Assembly: GCF_019710575.1 (NCBI RefSeq) | Contig: NZ_JAHWFK010000046.1 | Location: forward strand, 62,001-126,000 | Direction: 5' to 3' | Length of the DNA stretch: 64,000 bases | DNA from: Paractinoplanes polyasparticus | GTDB lineage: Bacteria; Actinomycetota; Actinomycetes; Mycobacteriales; Micromonosporaceae | The notes under the pieces: generated by a model | Seen by the model: only the letters and a program-made list of their open reading frames with translations | Told to the model about the DNA's origin: nothing | Database searches by the model: none | Position numbers and translations under genes: made by a program | In this document: one piece after another, positions 1 through 9,148 of the stretch | How the letters are laid out: every line of letters starts with the position of its first letter | Position numbering within the stretch: position 1 is the stretch's first letter

Positions 1-1
1 G

Positions 2-919
2 GTGGCCACCCTGGTGCGCCGCCGGGCCGACGGGCCCACGCGGCGGGCCGTCCTCTATGTGCACGGCTTCGTGGACTATTTCTTCCAGACCCACCTGGCC
101 GACTTCTTCGTCGAGCGCGGCTGGGATTTCTACGCGCTCGACCTGCGTAAGTACGGCCGCAGCCTGCTTCCCCACCAGACGCCGAACTTCGCGCGCAGCC
201 TCACCGACTACTTTCCGGAACTGGACGAGGCGGCACGCATCATCCGCACGCAGGACGGCCACGATCAACTGCTGGTGGCCGGTCATTCCACCGGCGGCCT
301 GATCACGTCGCTGTGGGCCCATACCCGGCAGGGGCGGGGCATTGTCGACGGGCTGTTCCTGAACAGCCCGTTCTTCGACTTCAACGTGCCCTGGCTGGTG
401 AAGCGGCCACTCTTGGCGGCCACGATCGCCGCGACCCGCCGGATGCCCTACCGGAAGATCCCGATGGCCTCGGTCGGCCTGTACGGGCAGAGCCTGCACA
501 GCGAGCACCGTGGCGAGTGGAACTACGACCTGACGTGGAAGCCGGTGTTCGGCTTCCCGGTGACGGCCGGCTGGCTGGATGCCATCCGCCGCGGCCAGCA
601 ACGGTTGCGGGCCGGGCTGGGGATCGACGTGCCGGTGATGGTCGCCTGTTCGACGCGGACGTTCCGGGGCCGGGCGTGGCACGACGACCTCCGGGTCTCG
701 GATTCCGTGCTGGATGTGGAGCACATCGTGCGCTGGGCGCCGCGCCTCGGCGCACGGGTCACGATCGCCCGCTTCGACGGCGGGATGCACGACCTGACAC
801 TGTCCGGCAAAGAGGTGCGGGTCGAAGTCTTCCGGGAGCTCGCACGCTGGAGCGACGCGTTCCTGCCGCCCGTGGGAACGCCGGAGGTCGAGGTGCCACC
901 GGCGCCCGAGGACGCTTGA
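2..919 (+). CDS. alpha/beta hydrolase, 5' end probably outside window
   Basis: Serine hydrolase of the alpha/beta fold, lysophospholipase or S33-peptidase-like; substrate unknown. The oxyanion region VHGF lies near residue 20, the nucleophile elbow GHSTGG puts the catalytic Ser near residue 96, and the probable catalytic His is in GGMHDLT near residue 265. No signal peptide is seen, so it is probably cytoplasmic. The frame is open to the window edge and the GTG at position 2 has no visible ribosome site, so the true start is probably upstream. Its TGA overlaps the ATG of the next gene (TGATG), which implies translational coupling with the STAND ATPase. Confidence 0.85.
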   Translation: MATLVRRRADGPTRRAVLYVHGFVDYFFQTHLADFFVERGWDFYALDLRKYGRSLLPHQTPNFARSLTDYFPELDEAARIIRTQDGHDQLLVAGHSTGGLITSLWAHTRQGRGIVDGLFLNSPFFDFNVPWLVKRPLLAATIAATRRMPYRKIPMASVGLYGQSLHSEHRGEWNYDLTWKPVFGFPVTAGWLDAIRRGQQRLRAGLGIDVPVMVACSTRTFRGRAWHDDLRVSDSVLDVEHIVRWAPRLGARVTIARFDGGMHDLTLSGKEVRVEVFRELARWSDAFLPPVGTPEVEVPPAPEDA

Positions 920-3159
920 TGGCCCCGCTGCCCGACCCGGACGGCTGCCGGTCCCTGGACGCCTTGGCCGCCACCCTGCGCGCCCTGAAGTCGTGGGCGG
1001 GCGACCCGACCTTCGACACGATCACGGCCCGCGTCAACGAGCGGCTGCCCTCCACCGGCCGCGGCACGATCGCCGACTGTTTCCGCGACGGCCGCCGCCG
1101 GATCAACGCGGATCTGGTGCTCGCGGTGGTGGCCGCGCTGCACGACGACGCGGACTACCTGGCCCGATGGCGCCGCGCGATCCGGGTCACGCTGGCCGAG
1201 AAGCAGGCCGCGGCGCAGGTACGAGTTCTCGCGGGACTTCCCGACGAGGCGGACCCGTTCGTCGGCCGGGAGCCGCACCTGGCCGCCCTCGACCGGGCCA
1301 CCGGCGTCTGTGTGATCACCGGGATGGCCGGCGTCGGGAAGACCCGCCTCGCGGTGCACGCGGGTCACCGCCGTACGCAAGGAACTTCGCTCTTCGTCGA
1401 CCTGCGTGGCTTCCATCCCGACGAGGCCCAGCCGCCGGCCGACCCCGCTGCCGTGCTCGACGGCTTCCTGCGTGCGCTGGGCGTCTCGGGCCGGCAGATA
1501 CCGCACGATCTCGCGGCGCGCTCGGCCCTGTTCCGCGAGCAGCTCGCCGGCCGTCAGGCGCTGGTGATCCTCGACAACGCCGCCGACGAGGACCAGGTGC
1601 GCCCGCTGCTCTGCCCCGACGCGCTGACCGTGGTCACGTCCCGCCGCGACCTGGCCGATCTGCTGCCCACCACGCGCATCGACCTGGACGTCTTCAGCCC
1701 GGCCGAGGCCGCGCAGCTGCTCGGGAACGACACTTCCGACGCGCTCGAGCGGGTAGCGCGCCGCTGCGGATACCTGCCCCTCGCGCTGACGATCGTCGCC
1801 GGTCAGATGGCGGCCACGCCGAGCTGGACGGTCGCCGACCACGCCGACCGCCTCGACGAGCGGCACCGCAACTACCACCTCGACGACGGCGTCCAGCTGG
1901 CGTTGCACCTCTCCGACCAACGCCTGCCACCGGCGCGGCGCACCCTGCTGCGCCGCCTGGCCGGCCATCCGGGCCAGGATTTCGACGCGTACGCGGCCGC
2001 CGCGGTGCTCGACGCCGACCTCGGCGCGACCGAGGAGCATCTGCGCCGCCTGACGGCGGAACACCTGGTGCAACAACCGGTTCCGGGACGCTTCGTGCTG
2101 CACGATCTGGTGCGGGCGTACGCCGTCGAGCGCGCCACCGACGACGAGCGCCCCACAGATCGCCGGGCCGCCCAGACCCGCCTGTACGACCTTTACCTGT
2201 ACGCCGCGTCGGCCGCGATGGACGCCCTGCATCCCGCCGAACGGCACCGCCGCCCCACGCTGCCGCCGAACGACGTACTGAAGCCGGACCTCGACGACCC
2301 GAAGGCCGCGCTGCATTGGCTCGACACGGAACGATCGACGCTGGTGGCCGTGTGCCTGGCCGCGCCGTCACACGCGGTGCCGCTGGCCGCGACCATCTAC
2401 ACCTATCTGGACAACGGCGGCTACCCGGCCGAGGCGATCACCGTGCACACCGCGGCCCGCAACGCCGCCGTCGCCACGGGCGACCCGGCCGGCGAGGCCG
2501 GCGCCCTGATCAACCTGGGCGTCGTGTACTGGCAGCTGGGCCGCAACGCCGAGGCCCGCGACCGGATGAGCGAATCGCTGACCCTGTTCCGCCGCCTGGG
2601 CGACGCCCGCGGCGAGGCACGGGCGCTGGGCAACCTCGGCGTGGTCTACAACGCCTTCGGCGACCACACCGCCTCCGCCGAGCATCACACGCAGGCCCTG
2701 GCCAAGTTCGTCGAGATCGGCGACCGCGTGGGCGAGGCCAACACCCTGACCAACCTGGGCGACGTATACCTCCGGATGAACCGCCTGTCGGAGGCAGCCG
2801 ACCACCACCGCCGGGCCCTCGACCTGTTCCGAGCTCTGAACCACCGCGGCGGCGAGGCCACGGCCCTGACCAACCTCGGCGACGCCGACACCCGCCTGGG
2901 CAACCTCACGGAGGCGCTCGACTCCCTCGACCGAGCCGTAGCCATTTTCGGCGAACTGGGCGAACGGTACGGCCAGACCTGCGCCCTGAACGGCCGAGCG
3001 GAGGCACTGGCCGCTATGGGCCGCCCGGAAGAGGCCGTCACGACGTTCCGGCTGGCGCTGGGCCTGGCTCGATTGATCGACGACCCGGCCGAACAGTCCC
3101 GCGCCCGCACAGCCCTGACCACCCTCGGCGCCCCGCCTGTTGACGACCCGCCAACATAG
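919..3159 (+). CDS. STAND NTPase (NB-ARC) with C-terminal TPR repeats
   Basis: 746-residue signal-transduction NTPase. Residues 1-100 form a helical, possibly DNA-binding or effector region that I cannot assign. An NB-ARC domain follows: Walker A GMAGVGKT at 135-142, Walker B ALVILDN at 214-220 and the VVTSRRD strand near 238. A winged-helix region comes next, and about five TPR-like repeats of roughly 40 residues run from about 500 to the end (A.TNLGDVY, LGNLTEALD patterns). Such proteins are regulators or defence sensors in actinomycetes. The start ATG overlaps the stop of the hydrolase gene, so the two are probably co-translated. No function can be assigned beyond a nucleotide-driven switch. 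Confidence 0.85.
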   Translation: MAPLPDPDGCRSLDALAATLRALKSWAGDPTFDTITARVNERLPSTGRGTIADCFRDGRRRINADLVLAVVAALHDDADYLARWRRAIRVTLAEKQAAAQVRVLAGLPDEADPFVGREPHLAALDRATGVCVITGMAGVGKTRLAVHAGHRRTQGTSLFVDLRGFHPDEAQPPADPAAVLDGFLRALGVSGRQIPHDLAARSALFREQLAGRQALVILDNAADEDQVRPLLCPDALTVVTSRRDLADLLPTTRIDLDVFSPAEAAQLLGNDTSDALERVARRCGYLPLALTIVAGQMAATPSWTVADHADRLDERHRNYHLDDGVQLALHLSDQRLPPARRTLLRRLAGHPGQDFDAYAAAAVLDADLGATEEHLRRLTAEHLVQQPVPGRFVLHDLVRAYAVERATDDERPTDRRAAQTRLYDLYLYAASAAMDALHPAERHRRPTLPPNDVLKPDLDDPKAALHWLDTERSTLVAVCLAAPSHAVPLAATIYTYLDNGGYPAEAITVHTAARNAAVATGDPAGEAGALINLGVVYWQLGRNAEARDRMSESLTLFRRLGDARGEARALGNLGVVYNAFGDHTASAEHHTQALAKFVEIGDRVGEANTLTNLGDVYLRMNRLSEAADHHRRALDLFRALNHRGGEATALTNLGDADTRLGNLTEALDSLDRAVAIFGELGERYGQTCALNGRAEALAAMGRPEEAVTTFRLALGLARLIDDPAEQSRARTALTTLGAPPVDDPPT

Positions 3160-3231
3160 CCCTTTCGGTCCCCCGCCGGCCGCCGACGGGTTACCCCCGC
3201 GCCGCCGCCGGCAAGATAAGCTGTGGCCCTC

Positions 3232-3304
3232 GCGCTCGTAGCTCAGCGGATAGAGCAACGGACTTCTAATCCGTCGGTCGCAGGTTCGAATCCTGCCGGG
3301 CGCG
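3232..3304 (+). tRNA. tRNA-Arg (anticodon UCU)
   Basis: Complete 73-nt cloverleaf without encoded CCA. The 7-bp acceptor stem is GCGCTCG (3232-3238) with CGGGCGC (3297-3303), including one U-G pair. The D arm is GCTC...GAGC, the anticodon loop is CTTCTAA with anticodon TCT, the T arm is GCAGG-TTCGAAT-CCTGC, and the discriminator is G. Confidence 0.96.
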
Positions 3305-3778
3305 CTTGAGCCTCCCTGGGGCCCGAGCCCCAAACCCCACGCCCTGAGGGCAAGCCCCCCGGATCCCCATCGCCATGGTGCCGGCCGGCCTACGATCGGC
3401 TATAGACCGTTGGCTGACATTCAGCAGCACATGGACGACGGCTCCATCGTTGGCGCCGGTTCGGTGTCAGGCTTACTGGCGGTCCAGCTCCTCAAGGCAC
3501 AGGGAAGGCTCTAGCTTGCCTGGAGCTCCGGGCGCACTCGGTCACAGAACTGCCTGTTCGCTAAATCTGCGAGCTGGTCACGCGCCCGAACCGAGTGGAG
3601 CCCTACCGCCGCCTCCATCGCCTGGATCCCGACGCGGCTCGCTCCTCCGGCTTCCCTGTCTGGACATATGTCAAAGCGGGCAGAGCGAGGTTGACCTAAT
3701 CGAAGCAGTTGATGGAGGACGCCTCGCCCGTTGTTTGCCGGTTGCCAAAAGCCGGAGCAAGGCTGACATTCTGGGAGC
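3305..3778. other. gene-poor stretch downstream of tRNA-Arg
   Basis: About 470 bases of lower G+C with no convincing gene. A short plus-strand frame, 3410-3514, can start at TTG and reads LADIQQHMDDGS...QLLKAQGRL before TAG. It looks more protein-like than its surroundings but is not recognised; it could be the relic of a decayed gene. Several stop codons break all long frames. The position just 3' of a tRNA gene is a common integration site, but I saw no second copy of the tRNA 3' end in the window. Confidence 0.4.
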
Positions 3779-4612
3779 ATGCTGCCCACCGACGGACATG
3801 TTCATACCGAATGGTCCTGGGACTGCGAGCCAGGTGACATGGAGGCCAGTTGCGCCCGGGCGCTGGCCGTGGGCCTGCCGGCCATCGCCTTCACCGAGCA
3901 CCTCGACTTCACCGTCTGGACCAGTGTGGAACCGGCGCCGGATGCGCCCGCGAAGGTCACCGATCTGATCACCGAGGACGGGACGCTGGCCCCGCCCCGA
4001 CTGGACGTCGAGGGGTATCTGGCGTGCGTGCAGCGCTGCCGGGAGATGTTTCCCGATCTGGTGATCCTCTCCGGGGTGGAGGTCGGCGAGCCGCATTGGC
4101 ATCGGGATCAGGTTGCTGCGGTGCTTGCGGCGGGGCAGTTCGACCGCGTGCTCGGCTCCTTGCACACCCTGCCGCTGGGCGCCGGGCTCAATGAGCCGGG
4201 CGAGCACTTCGCACGACGGCCGGCCGCGGAGGTGGTCCGCGACTACCTGGCCGAGATAGCTCGGCTGGTCGCCGGGTCCACGGACTTCGAGGCGCTCGCC
4301 CATATCGACTTCGTCAGCCGGTACTGGCCCGCGGCCGCGGGGCCCTTCGACCCCGTGGACTTCGAGGAGGACTTCCGGCATGCGCTGACGGCGGTGGCGG
4401 CCGGCGGCCTGGCGCTGGAGGTCAACACGAATCGACGGCCCTTCCCGGAAATCGTGCGGTGGTGGCGGGAGGCCGGAGGTGAGGTAGTCACCTTCGGCAG
4501 CGACGCGCACTATCCCGGCGGCGTCGGCCTCGGCTTCGCGGAAGCAGTCGCCATGGTTGAGGCGCTGGGCTTCCGTCCCGGTCGCCACCCCCACGACAGG
4601 TGGTACGCCTGA
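3779..4612 (+). CDS. PHP-domain phosphoesterase (histidinol-phosphatase-like)
   Basis: 277 residues spanning a whole PHP domain. Metal-binding motifs are in the expected order: GHVHTEWS (His7, His9), FTEHLDF near 40, GVEVGEPHW near 100, GSLHTLP near 130, HIDFVSRYW near 180 and GSDAHYP near 240. The family hydrolyses phosphate esters such as histidinol phosphate using a trinuclear metal centre. No his genes are nearby, so the substrate is uncertain. It stands alone between two gene-poor stretches. Confidence 0.85.
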   Translation: MLPTDGHVHTEWSWDCEPGDMEASCARALAVGLPAIAFTEHLDFTVWTSVEPAPDAPAKVTDLITEDGTLAPPRLDVEGYLACVQRCREMFPDLVILSGVEVGEPHWHRDQVAAVLAAGQFDRVLGSLHTLPLGAGLNEPGEHFARRPAAEVVRDYLAEIARLVAGSTDFEALAHIDFVSRYWPAAAGPFDPVDFEEDFRHALTAVAAGGLALEVNTNRRPFPEIVRWWREAGGEVVTFGSDAHYPGGVGLGFAEAVAMVEALGFRPGRHPHDRWYA

Positions 4613-4876
4613 CCGGAGCAGGCCGGGCGCGCTGTTTGATCAGTGGCCGATTACGTATGGCGCACTGCTGCTTGCGCGGGAGAGAGGGCGGGGGCCACGA
4701 TGGCGTTCTGGAAGACGAGAACGGCACCCGGTTGCCGCCGGATGCCGTTGTTTCGATCGTCTTGCTTCAACTTCCGCCCTTGTTGCTCTTCAGGTAGTAC
4801 AACATGCCTGCGGCCGGCTCGCCACCCATCAAACTGCCATGTTGCAGATTGCGTACAAGCCGATGCGGTGCTCCGG
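4613..4876. other. gene-poor stretch, possible gene remnant
   Basis: No supported gene. A plus-strand frame running to 4797 contains a protein-like stretch, GVLEDENGTRLPPDAVV, followed by a hydrophobic tail, but it has no start with a ribosome site. It may be a relic of a longer gene. G+C is lower than in the neighbours. Confidence 0.3.
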
Positions 4877-5080
4877 CTAGCGCTCTTGTCGCCACGGGCG
4901 CCGGGCCAGGTGGAAGACCACGTCTTCGAGGTCTTCAGCGGCTATCGAGAGCACGATGGCCGCGCGCTCCTCGTTGTAGCTGACTCGCACCACGTCCAGC
5001 AGGAAATCGCTCACGTCGACCTGGATGTCGGTGTCGTGCGGCTGGGCTTCGAGGGCTTTGATCAACTCGTCTCGCCGCAT
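4877..5080 (-). CDS. small conserved-looking protein, 67 aa, unknown
   Basis: Reads MRRDELIKALEAQPHDTDIQ at the start, then VDVSDFLLDVVRVSYNEERA and a short basic C-terminus, with the hydrophobic/acidic alternation of a small folded alpha/beta protein. The start is chosen because AAGGA lies 5 nt upstream of this ATG; a longer in-frame extension upstream has no such site and looks non-coding. It resembles small actinomycete proteins of the type ELI.AL..LP.DT.V.VDV, which I cannot name. Isolated and divergent from dhaK. Function unknown. Confidence 0.65.
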   Translation of the reverse strand: MRRDELIKALEAQPHDTDIQVDVSDFLLDVVRVSYNEERAAIVLSIAAEDLEDVVFHLARRPWRQER

Positions 5081-5295
5081 CCACGTCCTTCTGGGTGGAG
5101 AAAAACCGCCTATCGGAGATCGTCGCTGTGCGGACTCTCTGTGCGCAATGGGTGCGCGGCACAATCCCTCGAGACGAGACGCTCGGGCGACCGGAGGGTT
5201 ACGCCACGGCAGCACGGCAACGGTCTCGAAACCCGGCGATCAGCGGCGTAGCTTGAGGTTTGGCAGAAGGTCACCAGCGGTGAGGGAGCCAACCG

Positions 5296-6297
5296 ATGAA
5301 GAAGCTCATCAACGATCCCGCCAACGTCATCAGCGATGCGCTCCTCGGTTTCGCCGCGGCCCACCCGGAAGTGCGCGTCGACCACGAGAACCGCATCGTC
5401 GTGCGCGGGGACGCTCCGGTTCAGGGCAAGGTCGGCCTGGTCTCGGGCGGCGGTTCGGGGCACGAGCCGTTGCATGCGGGGTTCGTGGGGCCGGGCATGC
5501 TCGACGCGGCCTGCGCGGGCGAGATCTTCACGTCGCCCGTGCCCGACCAGATGGTGGCCGCCACCCAGGCCGTCGACGGCGGCGCGGGGGTCCTGCACAT
5601 CGTCAAGAACTACACCGGCGACATCATGAACTTCGAGCTCGCGGCCGAGATGGTCGAGGCCGACAGCGGCACCCAGGTCGTCTCGGTGGTGGTCGACGAC
5701 GACGTCGCGGTGCAGGACAGCCTCTACACCGCGGGGCGGCGCGGGGTCGGTGCCACCGTGCTGGTCGAGAAGATCGCGGGGGCCGCGGCCGCGGAGGGAC
5801 GGTCCCTCAGTGAGGTGGCCGACGTGGCGCGCAAGGTCAACGCGTACGCGCGCAGTATGGGTCTGGCCCTGACGAGTTGCACCGTGCCGGCGGCCGGCAA
5901 GCCGACGTTCGACCTGCCCGAGGGTGAGATGGAGGTCGGGATCGGCATCCACGGGGAGCCGGGCCGCCGCCGGGTGCCCGTCGCGCCGGCCAACGAGATC
6001 GCCGACATGCTGGTCAGCCCGATCCTGGGCGACCTCGACTTCACCGGCGGCGACGGGGTGATCGCCTTCGTCAACGGCATGGGGGGCACGCCGCTGATCG
6101 AGCTGTACGTCATGTTCAACGAGGTCACGCAGATTTTGGCCAAGGCCGGCATCCCGGTCGCCCGTTCGCTGGTGGGGCCGTACATCACCAGCCTCGACAT
6201 GGCCGGGTGCTCGGTCACGCTGCTCAAGGCCGACGACGAGCTGCTGCGATTGTGGGACGCCCCGGTCAACACGCCGGCGCTGCGGCGCGGGGTCTGA
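5296..6297 (+). CDS. dhaK: dihydroxyacetone kinase subunit DhaK
   Basis: 333 residues, the usual DhaK length. It binds dihydroxyacetone covalently as a hemiaminal and receives phosphate from ADP/ATP held by DhaL. The catalytic His is His219 in GIGIHGEPG (equivalent to E. coli His218). GGGSGHEPLHAGFVG (near 51-65) and KNYTGD (104-109) form the substrate pocket. A GAGGGAG site sits 7 nt before the ATG. First gene of a three-gene operon; the GTG of dhaL begins 3 nt after its stop. Confidence 0.96.
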   Translation: MKKLINDPANVISDALLGFAAAHPEVRVDHENRIVVRGDAPVQGKVGLVSGGGSGHEPLHAGFVGPGMLDAACAGEIFTSPVPDQMVAATQAVDGGAGVLHIVKNYTGDIMNFELAAEMVEADSGTQVVSVVVDDDVAVQDSLYTAGRRGVGATVLVEKIAGAAAAEGRSLSEVADVARKVNAYARSMGLALTSCTVPAAGKPTFDLPEGEMEVGIGIHGEPGRRRVPVAPANEIADMLVSPILGDLDFTGGDGVIAFVNGMGGTPLIELYVMFNEVTQILAKAGIPVARSLVGPYITSLDMAGCSVTLLKADDELLRLWDAPVNTPALRRGV

Positions 6298-6299
6298 GC

Positions 6300-6893
6300 G
6301 TGGGCGCCGAGGCGGTCGACGCGTGGATCCGGGAGTTCGCCCGGCTGATCGCGGCCAACAAGGACGAGCTCACCGCGCTCGATTCGGCGATCGGCGACGG
6401 TGACCACGGCACGAACATGGACCGCGGACTCACCGCCGTCGTGTCCATGCTGGACGCCGAGCCTCAGGCGACGCCGTCGGCGCTGTTCAAGAAGGTCGGC
6501 ATGACGCTGATCAGCAAGGTCGGCGGGGCGAGCGGGCCGCTCTACGGCACGGCGTTCCTGCGGATGGCGGCGGCCGCGGGCGACGAGGTCGACCTGGCCA
6601 AGGTGCTGCGGGCCGCGCTGGACGGGGTGATCGCCCGGGGCAAGGCCGAGCCGGGTGACAAGACCATGGTCGACGCGCTGGCCCCGGCCGTCGACGCGCT
6701 CGAGGCCGGCGCGGGTCTGGCCGCGGCCGCCGAGGCCGCCGCCAAGGGGCGGGACGCGACCATTCCGCTCGTCGCCCGCAAGGGCCGGGCCAGCTATCTC
6801 GGTGAACGCAGCGCCGGGCACGCCGACCCGGGCGCCACCTCGGTGACCCTGCTGCTCACGGCCGCGGCCACCACCCTCGGCGATCAGAACTGA
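6300..6893 (+). CDS. dhaL: dihydroxyacetone kinase subunit DhaL
   Basis: 197 residues. ADP-binding subunit of the PTS-type dihydroxyacetone kinase. The DSAIGDGDHGTNM motif carries the three Mg-coordinating aspartates, and GGASGPLYGTAF is the nucleotide-binding helix region. The start is set at the GTG right after the dhaK stop; in-frame codons upstream lie within dhaK and are unlikely. Its TGA overlaps the ATG of the phosphotransferase gene (TGATG). Confidence 0.94.
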   Translation: MGAEAVDAWIREFARLIAANKDELTALDSAIGDGDHGTNMDRGLTAVVSMLDAEPQATPSALFKKVGMTLISKVGGASGPLYGTAFLRMAAAAGDEVDLAKVLRAALDGVIARGKAEPGDKTMVDALAPAVDALEAGAGLAAAAEAAAKGRDATIPLVARKGRASYLGERSAGHADPGATSVTLLLTAAATTLGDQN

Positions 6894-9148
6894 TGGTCGG
6901 CCTGGTGGTGGTGTGCCACAGCCGCCCCCTGGCCCGGGCCGCGGTCGCCCTCGCGTCCGAGATGACGCAGGGGCGGCCGTTGGCGATCGAGGTCGCGGCA
7001 GGTCTGGACGAGACGACGTTCGGCACCGACGCGGTGGCGATCAGCGAGGCCATCGCGGCCGCCGACAGCGGGGACGGCGTCGTCGTCCTGATGGATCTGG
7101 GCAGCGCTGTGCTCTCGGCCGAACTGGCGCTCGAGATGGTCGACGAACCCGGCCGCGTCGTCCTCTCGCCCGCCCCGCTGGTCGAGGGTCTGGTCGCCGC
7201 CGCGGTGGCCGCCGCGTCGGGGGCCGACCGGCACGAGGTGGCCGACGAAGCCAGGAACGGCCTGGCCGGCAAGCAGTCCCATCTGGAACAGGACGTCGCG
7301 GTCGAGCAGACACCGGCCGGCGGAACCACCGTCAAGGTGATCAACAAGCACGGTCTGCACGCCCGCCCCGCAGCCCGCCTGGTCACCGAGATCCGGGCCT
7401 TCGACGCCCGCGTCGAGCTCCGCAACGCCACCACGGGCACCGGCTGGGTGCCGGCGTCCAGCCTCACCCGGGTGGCCACTCTGGGCGCCCTGCAAAACCA
7501 TGAATTGGAGGTACGCGGCGAGGGTCGCGAAGCGGCGGAGGCGGTGAACCGCGTCGTCGCGCTGGCCGCCGCTGCCTTCGGTGAAACAGACGCAGAAGAC
7601 GCCGATCACCCCCGTGGCGGCGGCGCCTCCCCCGGCATAGGCACAGGCCCCGCCCTGCGCATCCGCGAAGCCGCGATCGACCTCCCCGACGCGCCCTCGC
7701 AGGGCTCCGCGACCGAGTGGCGCCGCCTCGAAAGCGCGCTCGACGACGTCCGCCAGGAGATCGCCCGCCTGCACAGCCCCATCTTCGACGCCCACCGGCT
7801 GCTGCTCGACGACGACGACCTGCTCGCCGACGTCCGCGCCCGCCTCGACCGGAACGAGGCCGCACCGCAGGCCTGGTCCGCGGCCACCGCTCGCACCGCC
7901 GCCGCGTTCGACGCCCTCACCGACCCCTACCTGCGGGGCCGCGCCGCCGACGTCCGCGCCGTGTCCCAGCAGGTGCTACGCGCCCTCCTGAAGCTGCCCA
8001 CGCCCGCCCCCGACGGCGACGGCGTGCTGCTGGCGGCCGATCTCACCCCGGCCGAGGCAGCCGCCCTCGACCCGGAACGGATCACCGGCGTGGTGCTGGC
8101 CGCCGGCAGCCCCACCTCGCACGCCGCGATCCTGACCCGCACCCGTGGCATTCCGGCCGTGGTCGGCGCGGGCCCGCAGATTCTGCAGATCCCCGACGGC
8201 ACCCTGATCGCGATGGACGGCAGCACCGGCGAGGTGGTGGCCGACCCGTCCGAGCCGGTGCTCGCAACCTTCCGCGCAAGGGCCCAACAGCAGCGGGTAC
8301 GGCGGAACGAGGCGCTCACCCGGGCCGCCGCCCCGGCCGTGACCACCGGCGGCGTGCCGATCGAGGTCGGCGCCAACATCGGCTCGGTCGAGGACGCGCG
8401 CGCCGCCGCGGCCAACGGCGCCGACCTGGCCGGTCTGGTCCGCACCGAGTTCCTCTTCCTCGACCGCGACGAGGCGCCGACCGTGGACGAGCAGGTTGCC
8501 GTCTACCGCGCGATCGCCGAGGCGCTGGGCGGCCGCCGGATCACGCTGCGCACGCTCGACGCCGGCAGCGACAAGCCCCTGCGCTACCTGCCCCCGCCGG
8601 CCGAGGCGAACCCGTTCCTCGGGGTGCGTGGCCTGCGGCATTCCCTGGCCCACCCGGCCATGTTCGCCGAGCAGCTGACGGCCATCGTCCGGGTGGCCCG
8701 GGAGACGCCGGTGAGCGTGATGTTCCCGATGGTGACCACTGTGGACGAACTGCGGGCGGCCCGCGCGATGCTGGCCGAGGCCGGCGACGCCCCCGGGCTG
8801 CAGGTCGGCATGATGGTCGAGGTGCCGGCGGCGGCGCTGCGGGCGGCGGAGTTCGTCCCGTACGTCGACTTCTTCAGCATCGGCACCAACGACCTGACCC
8901 AGTACACGCTGGCCGCGGAGCGCGGCAACGCCGCCCTGCTGTCGCTGACGAGCGGGCTCGACCCGGCCGTGGCCCAGCTGATCGACCACGTCGGCCGGGC
9001 CGCGGGCGACCGGGTGCTGGTAGCGGTGTGCGGCGAACTCGCGGGCGACGAGGCGGCCGTGCCGAGGCTGCTGGCTTCCGGCGTACGGGAATTGAGTGTC
9101 GCGCCCAGCCTGGTGCCCCTGGTCAAGCAGGCTGTCCGGGCCGCTTGA
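6893..9148 (+). CDS. dhaM: fused DhaM (EIIA-Man-like) - HPr - PTS enzyme I
   Basis: 751-residue phosphorelay protein. Residues 1-130 are the DhaM domain with phospho-His9 (VVCHSRPLA). Residues 145-230 are an HPr domain with His156 (NKHGLHARPAA). From about 245 to the end is a complete enzyme I: phospho-His410 in GSPTSHAAILTRTRG, then the PEP-binding barrel with RTEFLFLDR (517-525), MMVEVP (640-645), GTNDLTQY (664-671) and Cys713 in CGELAGD. E. coli DhaM carries only the N-terminal part of EI; here the PEP-binding half is present too. The protein should autophosphorylate from PEP and feed DhaL-bound ADP. Its 3' end overlaps the convergent DUF998 gene by 26 bp. Confidence 0.95.
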   Translation: MVGLVVVCHSRPLARAAVALASEMTQGRPLAIEVAAGLDETTFGTDAVAISEAIAAADSGDGVVVLMDLGSAVLSAELALEMVDEPGRVVLSPAPLVEGLVAAAVAAASGADRHEVADEARNGLAGKQSHLEQDVAVEQTPAGGTTVKVINKHGLHARPAARLVTEIRAFDARVELRNATTGTGWVPASSLTRVATLGALQNHELEVRGEGREAAEAVNRVVALAAAAFGETDAEDADHPRGGGASPGIGTGPALRIREAAIDLPDAPSQGSATEWRRLESALDDVRQEIARLHSPIFDAHRLLLDDDDLLADVRARLDRNEAAPQAWSAATARTAAAFDALTDPYLRGRAADVRAVSQQVLRALLKLPTPAPDGDGVLLAADLTPAEAAALDPERITGVVLAAGSPTSHAAILTRTRGIPAVVGAGPQILQIPDGTLIAMDGSTGEVVADPSEPVLATFRARAQQQRVRRNEALTRAAAPAVTTGGVPIEVGANIGSVEDARAAAANGADLAGLVRTEFLFLDRDEAPTVDEQVAVYRAIAEALGGRRITLRTLDAGSDKPLRYLPPPAEANPFLGVRGLRHSLAHPAMFAEQLTAIVRVARETPVSVMFPMVTTVDELRAARAMLAEAGDAPGLQVGMMVEVPAAALRAAEFVPYVDFFSIGTNDLTQYTLAAERGNAALLSLTSGLDPAVAQLIDHVGRAAGDRVLVAVCGELAGDEAAVPRLLASGVRELSVAPSLVPLVKQAVRAA

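Noticed and set aside
523..2316. long minus-strand open frame opposite the STAND gene
   Set aside because: Antisense shadow of the well-supported plus-strand gene.
3232..5295. integrated element at the tRNA-Arg gene with flanking att sites
   Set aside because: No integrase and no duplicate of the tRNA 3' end seen in the window; only a weak suspicion remains.
5081..5295. riboswitch upstream of dhaK
   Set aside because: No conserved riboswitch elements or stable closing stem could be found.
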